Positions 1-10,637 of a DNA stretch of 64,000 nt are shown in pieces. A program made the position numbers and the translations under genes. The notes below the pieces were generated by a model. The model had not been told where the DNA came from, ran no database searches, and saw only the letters and a program-made list of their open reading frames with translations. The number at the start of each line of letters is the position of its first letter. Position 1 is the stretch's first letter. Source of the DNA: Paramacrobiotus metropolitanus (lineage: Eukaryota > Tardigrada > Eutardigrada > Parachela > Macrobiotidae); contig NW_026570250.1 of NCBI RefSeq assembly GCF_019649055.1, positions 744,001-808,000 of the forward strand. The letters are read 5' to 3'.

Positions 1-302
1 GGATGATGCATCCACGGGAATTGCTATTCCACCGGACTTCATGCTGCAACACTCGTTGTTATGTGCAACAAATTACAATAACTCCCACTTTCTAACAATC
101 ATTATGGGTTCTGCAGTCGCATGCAAGATAATGAGGCCCGATGACCAGAAGGCAAAATTAGCTGCTGCTAATTTTTTTGTCTTCGATAAATTTAAAACGT
201 AAATCGTGGTGAAGTGGCAAGCAGCAATAAAACGCCAGGAAGCCTTTCTATCAGGCTGCACTTATTAGTGGTTAGCTGACATGGCTTTATATTGGACTAT
301 GT

Positions 303-419
303 GCGAAAACAAGCTGCCAGCCGTGCCGAATTGAAGCTGCCTGGCGAAAATCTTTCGATTGGGCGGTTTATTTAATTTCTAAATAAACCGCCCAATCACG
401 GCTGGCAGCTTGTTTTCGC
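303..419. repeat. Interrupted inverted repeat (hairpin, MITE-like)
   Basis: The right arm (380-419) is the exact reverse complement of two left-arm pieces, 303-324 and 357-374. These are separated by 32 unpaired bases (325-356), and the hairpin loop is only about 5 bases. The unpaired part contains a degenerate echo of the arm, AAGCTGCC then GCGAAAA, which suggests a small internal duplication. No coding capacity and no clear target-site duplication is visible. It could be a solo foldback element or a local inverted duplication. Confidence 0.75.
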
Positions 420-763
420 AATCGCGTCATTATCGTCATAACTATGGACGTTTTCATCAGACTGCCTTTCCATGGAAGTTTCGTTTCCGTAGATTCGTTT
501 CGGCTTTTAGAAGTTCTTTTTAGTTTTTACATTTCTGACCGTTCGTTAATACGGCTAGCTTACAAGTTAAATTGATTTTGAGATCGGCTTGTATTAATTT
601 TAAAACTTCTAAAACTTTCTTCGATATTAAAGTAACTTAACTTTCTTTAATCCCCTGCGAAATTAAAATTATACCTCTCTGATTAGCTTTTCATAAAATA
701 ATATCAAAATTTCTTCTTATTAAGGCTATCATAAAAAAATTGCTGCAACTCCCCTGCATATAT

Positions 764-1406
764 GGCGTACCAAACGGGCCACAGTTTTTACGGACAAATG
801 CTAATGACAAATGCTTTTTAGTTTTCAATCAAATGTTACTGACAAATGTTTTTTGCTACCAGGCAAATGTTTTTTTTAAAATTTTACAGACAAATGTTTC
901 TGACAAATGTTTTTTACTCTCAGACTAATGTTTTTAAAAAAAATTGTACAGTCAAATGTTTCTGACAAATGTCAGAAACTTTCTGACAAATGCTTCTGAC
1001 AAATGTCAGAAACTTTCTGACAAATGCTTCTCACAAATGTAAGAAGCATTTGACTAGTGATCTCCAATAATTTCCCTGTACTGGAAGAGTGGAATTGAAA
1101 TTCTACTAAAAAATGAAAATTTTCGAAGTCCCCACTCAGATTTGCGATGGTAGGCTAATTCTGACATTTGTCAGTAACATTTGTCTGAAAGTTTCTAACA
1201 TTTGTCAAAAACATTTGTCTGTAAAATTTTTTTAAAAAACATGAGTCTGAGAGTAAAAACATTTGTCAGAAACATTTGTCAGCAAATTTTTTGAAAAAAC
1301 ATTTGTCTGGTAGCAAAAAACATTTGTCAGTAACATTTGATTGAAAACTAAAAAGCATTTGTCATTAGCATTTGTCCGTAAAAACTCTGGCCCGTTTGGT
1401 ACGCCA
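764..1406. mobile_element. Non-autonomous foldback/TIR element, 643 bp
   Basis: The ends read GGCGTACCAAACGGGCC inward from 764 and as the reverse complement ending at 1406. The two arms (about 764-1010 and 1162-1406) are nearly identical over about 240 bp. Both arms are built from many short ACAAATG / CATTTGT units, with a tandem repeat of about 34 bp near 965-1035. The unique centre (about 1050-1160) has no coding potential. ATAT lies directly outside both ends, so a target duplication of ATAT (or AT/TA) is possible but is itself palindromic. High arm identity suggests recent insertion or gene conversion. The family is not identified; the repetitive arms resemble foldback-type elements or long-TIR MITEs. 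Confidence 0.85.
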
Positions 1407-1743
1407 TATGCATACTTTATGCGTAGAATGTTGCGCGTGCAAAACAAATCCGCCGTAATTTCCCAGAAGTCTTAAATTATCTACCTAGGGAAAATAACGT
1501 ATAATTCGTTTGCCCATTTTTACTTGGATAAATTAGAAGCGGCAGTCAAAGTTTCTTGCAGGATTCCGTGGTCGATTACAAAGTTGCCGGCACAGCCGTT
1601 GCTTTCTTACAAAGGAGCAGTAGTAGTCGTGTTCCAAAACTCGAATAATAACTTTCTTTTCTCTAGACAGACTTTGTCTAGAGCTCTTGGTTTTTCCTGC
1701 GATTTTAGTGTTTTTTGGTCAACATTTTTGATAAATTAAGAAG

Positions 1744-1778
1744 CCCTGCCATTTCTGGTTCGAACCAGATTGGCAGGG
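1744..1778. repeat. 35-bp near-perfect palindrome
   Basis: CCCTGCC at 1744-1750 pairs with GGCAGGG at 1772-1778, and TCTGGTTCGAACCAGA forms the centre. There is one small asymmetry between the arms. The centre resembles a tRNA T-arm sequence, but no acceptor, D or anticodon arm can be placed around it. Role unknown. Confidence 0.6.
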
Positions 1779-2040
1779 ACAAACAATTTGACGGAGTTGA
1801 TCGCACGTCTCATCGCTACTCAAGCGCGCATTCATTACCACTGCATCGCTGCTTCACCCTGTCCCCCCCTGAGTGCATTTCTCTCATTTTCTTGATACTC
1901 TGAAGCCCATAACTGTTATCATATGTCGCCCTGTCTTCCTGTCTGGGGTATGGAGCCTTGCTGGGGCCGGAGTTTGGGCTGCGGGAAGAAGTTCGCTTGT
2001 CATGGAGACGGAGCGCTTGGGATCTCTGGACGTTGTGCTC

Positions 2041-2397
2041 GATGTAATCTGGGGCTAGTATTTCAACGCTCTGCGTTTGGCCATTCAACCAGTGACCTAG
2101 CAAGTACGGCGTTCCGACGTTTCGTGTGCGTTTTTTCCGTGTCTGGTGCTGCTGAGAACCGTGGCTCTACATTCTGGAACCCTGATGGCCACTGGAACCC
2201 TCATTGCTTGCTCTCGCATTACTGTCGACTGTTTGTAGCCATTTTCGCGAACTCCCTGACTGGTGAATCCTCCATGCCCTGTGGACGGATGAATGAGATG
2301 TGGAAGTCGGGAGCCGGACCTCTTGCTTGTTACGCACGATGTAATCTGGGGCTAGTAATTCAACGCTTTGCGTTTGGCCATTCAACCAGTGAACTAG
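2041..2397. repeat. Duplicated 60-bp segment, copies at 2041-2100 and 2338-2397
   Basis: The two copies match at about 57 of 60 positions and are direct repeats 297 bp apart. Read on the minus strand, both encode HWLNGQTQSVE followed by LAPDYI, so the duplicated unit is open in the same frame in each copy. The surrounding 1.75-2.6 kb is richer in GC than the flanks and has overlapping open frames on both strands. It may be a decayed mobile-element coding region; I do not recognise the family. Confidence 0.55.
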
Positions 2398-3473
2398 TTT
2401 GTGTAGCATGTGTGGGTTCTGTCTTTTGGATTTTCGTCAGTCTTGTTTGTCGTGTTTTCAGAGTCTGGTAGATTTGCTTGTGTGCGGAATTTGTTTTGAA
2501 ATATGTAATCCTGTGAATCACCCATTACCAGAAAACAGTAAACTTGAGACACTCTCCGGACGCTCCATCTGTCCATCACCGCCTTCCGTGAATAAAACAT
2601 CTTGACCTCCAGAGATGGCATGCTTTTAAGTTTTTTAAAGGGTTTCCTATAACGTACTGGGCATTCAAAGTGTAAAATAAAATGGATGCATTCAGAAATT
2701 AAATTACCGGTTTATGAAAACAGGACCCTGGTTACCGGTAAACACCAATGCTTAAGCAACCAGAAGCTGTTTTCTGGTCAGGGTCATCTTTTTTCAGTGT
2801 TATGCAGGTACTGTATACTCCTTAACAACCATGGAAAACTTGGATTTTTGTATGAGTCTAACTGCAGGCATATGCAATTAATACACAGATATGAGCTGTC
2901 GCATGATAAAATAATGATCAATAACTGCAGCAGCTAATCGATTTTTAGTGTGCAATAAATAATAATTAAAAACTGTATTACAAATATGAAGGGATTAACA
3001 ACGGCTGGTTTAAATTGTGTCTGTGTATCTGCACAGTTTTGATTAAAACAATTGCAACCAGTTCTATATACGGATGTATAACTAACCGGTGTAGAGTCAG
3101 ACTGCTTTTTGATATTAATTCTTTGAAATGCAGTACATAGTTTAACGCGGTATAGACCGAATATATTGTGTATTATAAACTGAGGATATTGCCTTGCATA
3201 ATTCGTACAACCATAATGACGACAGCGATTTTGATGATAAAAATTAATATTCTACTGGTTTAATAGTATTATTACTACTGTAATCAATGGCACATACAAA
3301 ACTGTCGTTAGCTCTAGAAAACCCTGCATCCAAATCAGAAAAGTGTTGCTAACTCAACCAGTTAGTCTAGTGTCGATTGAGAAAGGATTCTAGACAACGA
3401 GAATTCCCAATGTGGGTGTTGACCATCTGACACCAAATAAGTAACATTTGTTAAATCTCGCTAAAACGTCAGT
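2398..3473. other. Intergenic, 3' flank of the Sidestep-like gene
   Basis: AT-rich sequence with only short, incoherent open frames. It should contain the 3' UTR of the minus-strand gene that stops at 3474, but I could not place a convincing AATAAA-type polyadenylation signal on that strand. Confidence 0.5.
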
Positions 3474-6400
3474 TTAAACAACCGCCACTGTCCTTATAAC
3501 TCCATCACCATTATGTAGTGCCGATCCATTGGTAGAAGAGGGTTTGTCCACTATCTGTCCCGTCCTGTCGGCTTCCTGCTCTTGCGCCAGCATCTCCGCA
3601 TCCGGTCGGGGTGCGGCACGTTTCTGCTGTTTTGTGACGTCAATTACGGCATACTGGGTACGATCCGATGGGCGGGTGCCATTCAGCAGGGATGCGGACA
3701 GTGGTGGTTTAGGCGCAACGGCTGGCTGCGAAGCAGAAGGTAATTTGGTCAAGGCCAGATTGGCATAAATAATTCCATCGGACTGCCGATGGTCCGTCGC
3801 CTACATAAGCACACGCACACTTGCACAGCACACAAGCTTCCAGCTATCACATTTATTACACTGCAGCATGTTACGTATACGCCGAATGTGACAGCAGGTC
3901 GCTGCCACAAGACCTAATGTCGTGGGAAAGGTCAGTTTTCCGTTACGTCGCACCGCACCCCGCGGCGCGTACGCTCATGTTTGCTCGTTAGCACGTACAT
4001 GTACATAGTACTACATACCTACACATGCATTAATGCAACAGGCAAGTTTATATCGTGTTGCGTAGAATACAAAGGCTTAAAATTTAATTATATTACACGG
4101 TATTTTTGTAAAAAAAATTTTATGATTAATTTTAAATTCTGCGCATTTATAGGACATACTTTGTATGGTTTTTTCCCAAGATCCAAAGCGCGTGTATACG
4201 TTGAGTCCGTATTGGCCACTTCGCCCTTGGTCGAGCCATTTCTTTGGAAGCGTAGACTGGAGACTTTTGTTCCTTCTTTCTTTTCGCCGGCCAGATCCGG
4301 ATGTTTACCGTTCTGCTGGGCCTCCTTGACCAGTTCCGATTTGCTACCGCTGCTGCTGCTATTATTTGAGTGGGTTTCGGACACTGCAGCGCTGGCTGTG
4401 GGTCAGAAATAAGGCCCAGTAAGCACACATCACGCACGAAAATATTCTGCTTCACTGAGAAATCTAAGAGCACGTAGGTGGCTTTATGCCATAACTGCGT
4501 ATTAATAACTTGCTATAATTCGTGTTAGGTCATCTGTAAATCTCTGACATATAAATTGATAATGACGCTTTATTTGTCGGTTCTATGCGACCTCTTTTAA
4601 AATTGCTTTTACTGCTATGCCGTACCGCAACACTGCAAACGAGAACTGTTGCGTCTACGACGTGAGAGGAGCCGCTAGAATAGTCTGAACTTGCAAAACA
4701 TTGATATCAACAAATTCCTCTTGTGCTAACTTTTTTCCGGTGCTTCTGGAGCAACATAAATGAAAGAAACTTCTACTGATATCTTTGGCGCGAAAGCACA
4801 CTTTTTAATCAAGTACCGACAGTGATGTTTCTGAATTAATGTTTTGTTGAAATTCGCATTCTGAAAATTGTACAACTGAAATATTGGAAAATGGTTATGC
4901 AGCTACCTGTGGCGGCGTAAATACGATTTGTGTAAAGTAAACGAACTGAAATTCAAGCAAAAGTGAAAACGATATTACAAAACCGCACGATCTTTTGAAA
5001 ACTTGTTTGCCGATCGACACCGTGGTTAACCTATGGAAACTTACCCCGTGTAATATTACGATTGTTTTCCGGTCGACTTATGCACACTACAGCAAGAAGC
5101 GAAATGTTAGAGAAGAAAGAGGAAATGGAACAACAACATGATACGTAATGTTAGCCGGTATACCAGCAGTAGAATTAGGTTAGGAAATTTCACCGTCAAC
5201 GAAGCCCATGGATGTGCAAAAGCCGTTTATGCAAAGGAAACTTTATGAGTCAAGCAATTTTGCAGCATTTTTCACAGGCCATAGAAGTCGTCCATGAATA
5301 AGCAAAGAAGAACAGTAAAGACCATCACCAGCATGAAATATGTTTGTTGCACGCAGTACGAGACTTAAAAGAAAGAGCTCCAGATGAACTTGAAAAACAT
5401 CTCGGTTTACTGACTGATACGTTATTAAATATCCGTCAGAAAATTATTGAGTTTCCAACAGAGTGATCACAAAATGTAGTTTAATATAAAGCCTTATGTT
5501 TCACTGTGCACTCTTGACTTACAGTCTCCTTTCTTTTTCTTCCTTATACAGAGGAATGCAATTGTGGCGACGAGGGCTAAAAGTGCAAAACCACCGAGAC
5601 TTCCGGCGATGACGGCAATTAGCGTCGTGGAAAGAACGGGCGGCTTATCCTCGGTCTGCAGGGTTTTAAGCGGCAGGTAGACCGGCTGACTGAAGCCCTT
5701 CTCATTCTTGGCCATAATCTCCACTTGGTAGTCCCGCCCCGCCGATAAACCTTTCTCCAGCCACTCCGGCACCGTGACTTCCTTGGGCTCCAGTACAACG
5801 TTCTGGAATTGTCGGGTCTTCTGGGCATTGGGTGCAGCGGCGGAGTTAATGGAGCGCGCTTGCGGAACATCATCATTGCTCATGCCGCCGCCCGTTGCCA
5901 CCATATTGCCGCTGCCGGCCAGCACCGATAAGAGGAACTTTTGCGGATAGCCTCCATCAAAACCCGGCTTACACTTAATGGTAAATCCACTGGCCATAAC
6001 GGCAATAATTGAGCAATTCTCCGGTGGATGGGGCGGTCCGGCCGGGACGATGCGGTAGTAACAAGGCGTATGTGATACACCGACATGATTCTTGGACCAA
6101 CATTGCAGTCGCCGATAATCATAGGCCGACCGAACCGTGTAATTAATCGCCGAGCTTGTCATACTTAACAATGATGATAAGGAAGATGAAGCGGCTGCAT
6201 CAGCCGGTTCCACATCGGCATCGCCAACGATATCATCAGTTTTATCGGTGCTACTGGCATTCCACGTGTATGTCAGCTCTTTCAGGGGATTGGCATCCAT
6301 ACTGCAGCGGACACTTTGTTGTTGACCGGTACCGATGCCAATTAGACAGGGATTACTGGCATTCGCGCAGCGGGTACAAAATGGTCGATCTATTACATCA

Positions 6401-9400
6401 ACAGCAAATTGTCAGATGCATGACTTTCAGAAGCACCGACGAAACAATGGAATTTTACAGGATTACATGTTAGACCACACCACATGCTATAAATTTAAGA
6501 ATGCGTGGAGAGTTTGAATTGGTCGAACGAACAACTACAGTACGCACTGCCATATAATATGATAAGTTTTGAATATTCCTTAATTTATATTGAGTGCAAC
6601 AACTTAACAAGTGTAATTGCTTTGTGCAATTAATAAACTGGTTTAATACTGCCCCTTTAATAATACTATTATTATTACGATTCTTTTAATTGAATGACGA
6701 AGGGGTATGGTAATTTTGCGGAGCTTATGGTTAGGACTTACAGTGGACATCGACCTGGAGACTAATATTAGTGCGGCCCACTTCATTAGTAGCAATGCAC
6801 AAGTACTCTCCGGCATCATCTCTCGTAATATTTCGGTTGAAATAAAGTGTCGGTTCGGAACTGATAACCATCATATTGTGAATCCACACAAAATGAGCCG
6901 GTGGATTGGCATCCGCCGTGCAGTTAATACCGCCGGCCGCATCCGTCTCGGGTCGGAGGAACTCAATGAGCGACAACTGCGAGCGCGACGTCATGACATT
7001 TCGTGGAGAATCTACGTACACAACATGTTAGACACGGAAAGGATTGTATAATATGTATTTAATAACATGTATTAAGTATGCAGATTGCCCGGGCTTATTA
7101 TTTTAACCATCTGGACAGCTTTATCAGTACACGAGTCAAGTGGTATCCGTTTGAATATATGACGGGAAGATTTACATGCCGCGCGCTGTCGCTGTAGATT
7201 AGCGCAAAAATTGTCCTGCAATCGCTGGAGCTTATGTTGCAATGCGTGATTTTATGTTGATTCATGGGGAGTGGGCTCAAGTAGGCATGCTTTATAAACA
7301 CCATTGCTGTTTGCTTCCCTGTGAAAATTACCGCTAAGAGATCTGCGCCAGAGGACATTGACAGTGTTGCTACACACTTAAAAAGCAAACGTCTGTTTGA
7401 TTTCTTTTGATGCAGAAAAATGTAATCAAAGAAATAAAAATATACCCCAGAGTTCGTATATCTCCGCTGTGCTGCCAACCGCCTCGTGTGAACGGCAACC
7501 AACCAGGTATGTTTTCTTATCCCATCACCGCCATTTTCAATTTATACGATTTTGCAGATTACATAAAACTACCGGAAATTTCGGATGATTTTTTCCGGTT
7601 TGGCGACTTCATTTCAAAAGCCCGTAAAAATCGATTTGCTCTTTTGCGTGATCATTTGTTTAGAACGAACGAGTGGAGAACGAGCTTGAAGCTGTGTATA
7701 CCTAACTACTTACACGCGATGTTAAGAACCATCGAATCCGACATGATTCTTCCTTGCTTGCTCAACACTTCCTGTGTGGCATTACAGCTGAGTACTTTCC
7801 CGTTGTCGTCCGGGTTGGCGCTGTACGTGTACATGCTCCGGGTGATCGCTCCGCCGGTAGCCATCGGGATGATGTCGGTGCGAATGAACCGTGCCACCGG
7901 TTCACCATCCAGCGCCCATGTTAACAGGGCATGCGGCCGGGCATCCCACGTCTCGCACGTAATATTGTACGTTGTCCACTCTTTCAGCTGCAGCGGTTTC
8001 GATAGGGAAATGTTGACAGGCGGTACTGTACACCGGGAAGAGAGAGCAGAAATTATTTACACCAGTCGGACACGAAAGCGTTTGTCAATATGCCGGGTTC
8101 CTCTCTCATTTCCGGTTAAAAGTGTGTGTTTATATGTTTATGGACTGGCCCCACTGTGTGTATACCGATCTGCGCGGCTGACGCGTTTCGATCGGGTTAC
8201 CTAGTAAATCCAGTCTGTAGGACACTTGGACAGGATGGATGCTGGCCTCGTTTTCCGCTTGACAGATCAATACATTGCCCATCAAATCCCGGGAATCCAG
8301 ACGAAACGACAGGGCCCGGTTGACTCTCCACACACCGCTAGGGTCCATTTGTTGTTTCTGCAGACCGCTCTGGTTCTCAAGTGAAAATGATTGACCTAAA
8401 ACAGTTTACCAGATATTAACAATCTATGAAATGCTGTATCGATGAACACACGTGAAAGGGCAATTTTAAGGTTGTCATTGGTCGTTGATAATATTGTTAT
8501 TGTTCCATAGCATGTTCAAATTCGCTTTTACTAATAATTATTATTATTTTTTGTGTGATATAATACCGAAATATCAAACGTTAAATTTTCCCATTCGTAT
8601 GCATGTAAAGAATAACACAAAAAATTTAAGCTTTCATTATTTTGTAATGTAAAACCACACGTTATTCAATAACGTAACGTGCGTATTGTACACTGTGTTT
8701 GCAGACCGATAATTATAAACGAATTAGTTCTGACAAAGGAAGAGCTTATGCATATGGTCACTTATGTAGCGAATGTTGCGTAACCGTAATTTGGCAAATG
8801 TGACGACTGGAAGTCAAAATTATTAATAATAGCCAATTATACCTTCTTGATTGACTCGTAACCATTTCAACGTCGCAGGTGGCCGGGAGTAGGCAACATA
8901 GCAATTTAACTCGAACTCCGTTCCCTCGTAATACGGCCCAATCACTGCCCCATCCTCCAGGAAGGTGGTGTTGTCTGATGAAACACTCAAGCGAGAAATG
9001 ATCTGGTCAGGTGGTGCTGTATGGGATTTAAACAATAAACAGTTATTAATATGCGTTGCCGGATAATACTGTTGTGCCGCGCTGTTTACTTAACGCGCTG
9101 TACTTCAAACGGATCTATGGTCAATTTGATCTGCGAAAGTGGTTTTATAGATTAAAACAATCATCATCGATTATTTACTGGTAACTGGGCAATATGCATT
9201 GATAAGATCGCGGCATGGTCAGCGTGCGCTTCTGGTCAGTCTATATATCGCGCATCGTCCCGTTAATGTGCTGTGCACCCGATGCAGCCATAAACGGCGG
9301 AATTCGGGAATCAACTTGATTAGCATGTGATCTGATTATAACGACCTGCTTTACTGTACACTACCGTCCAACCAATAGACTGACCATAATGACCTCTGGC

Positions 9401-10637
9401 TCATAGGATCCCTAGAGATGCTGGTCTATCGTGATGAAAAAGCGATGTACATCTGATATCCGGTCAAGTAGAATGTTCGCTTTTCTAATTTGAAAAACAT
9501 ACTCCCACTGAAGAGAATGAAAAGCCGATCTATCGTTTTTGTTCCATGTTATTTGTTTGTTCTGTCGGAGCCGTGTTTATTAGATTAAGAATTTAAAAAA
9601 TTCAGAGACGTACAAAAGAGGAATATTTTTATACCCTAAAAACTACACAAATTAACAAAACGCATAAAATCTTTAGCGAGATATCAAGTAGTCTGTTTGA
9701 AATTCGCATTTTTGAAACCAAGCTGCTTTTTATTTTTATTCGGACATAAAAGTGAGCTGGGAATAATTTGTAAGTAAGCAGAAGTTTTAGGAGACCGAAG
9801 ATCAAACAATGTTCAGTTGCTACATTAATGCTAAATGGAGTTAGCGATTGCAATATTTATCCAACAATTTAAAATTGGTCATGACAGGCTTTTTTGTTAG
9901 CAAGAAAAAGCCGGCGTAAAACCGTGATTTACGAGCGCTTCCAGCATTTTTTGCATATCAATTTCCTAGTGTAAAGAGAAGCGTTACTGGGTAAAACGCT
10001 GGACAAACACTTTAATAATTAATGGCCATCCCAAGCGGCTAATGCTTTAGGAAAGAGTTTCGGTTGGGATTATTGCGTTTTGCAATTTTAAGTATACGAG
10101 TTGGCCTACATTCGCTTGACCATCGCCAGAAACAACATTATTCGGCATTTGCCAAAGCACATTGCAAAGATTTATCGGTATCACACATAGCTGAAATATT
10201 CCGGCTAACTTACCGATTACTCTGAACGATCTGGCCAGTTGTTTCTCAGCCGATACCGAACTAATTGAGCACGTATAATTCCCTTCCGCCGCAAATGATA
10301 CATTGCGTATGGTCAGTACGGATGTCCGACTGTCGACATCCACTCGCAGATCGCCTTGGAGGTCACTCAACGGATTACTGGACAATGGGATCGGAATCTT
10401 ATCACCGTAACCTTTGAGGATATACTCCAGGGTGTTGTTATTTAATAACGACTGGATGCGCCATAATATGCGAAAAACAATATCATCCGATTCCCAGGAA
10501 CACTCGAATGAAACTGTAGATGCCGGCGTTGCCGTTTCCGGTCCATCGAAATGGGCGGTTAGCGATGATGAGGCAGTTGAGGGATATAGTATTATAAAGG
10601 GGATCACAGCTATTAAGACAGACAGGAGCATCGTCAT
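3474..10637 (-). CDS. side: Sidestep-like Ig/FN3 transmembrane receptor, complete, 8 exons
   Basis: Exons (minus): 10637-10214, 9016-8843, 8395-8201, 8025-7714, 7011-6742, 6389-5523, 4395-4160, 3800-3474. They total 2805 nt, or 934 aa. The first six introns are phase 1 and the last is phase 0, and every donor is GT. The ATG at 10637 opens a hydrophobic signal peptide (MTMLLSVLIAVIPFIILYPS). Ig1 is V-like (C46, W59, C123). Ig2 spans exons 2-3, Ig3 is exon 4, Ig4 is exon 5 (CTADANPPAHFVW, EYLCIATNEVG), and Ig5 opens exon 6. An FN3 domain with the FDGGYPQKF signature precedes a helix at about 715-740 and a basic stop. Five Ig, one FN3 and one membrane helix, with the PxPPENC...FDGG linker, is the Sidestep pattern. 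In flies Side proteins are cell-surface partners of Beat proteins in axon guidance. The tail (about 190 aa) carries IIYANL (836-841) and TQYAVI (874-879), which match ITIM and ITSM consensus patterns. The family call is strong; which paralogue this is remains open. Confidence 0.88.

Noticed and set aside
1744-1778. tRNA-like T-arm within the palindrome
   Set aside because: Only the GGTTCGAACC core fits; no cloverleaf can be drawn, so it is kept as a palindrome, not a tRNA.
7098-7502. 134-codon minus-strand open frame within the Side-like gene
   Set aside because: It lies in the intron between exons 4 and 5, its composition is not protein-like, and the gene structure is complete without it.
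7407-8204. 265-codon plus-strand open frame
   Set aside because: Much of it is the antisense shadow of the Ig3 exon of the Side-like gene, whose domains and splice sites are clear on the other strand.
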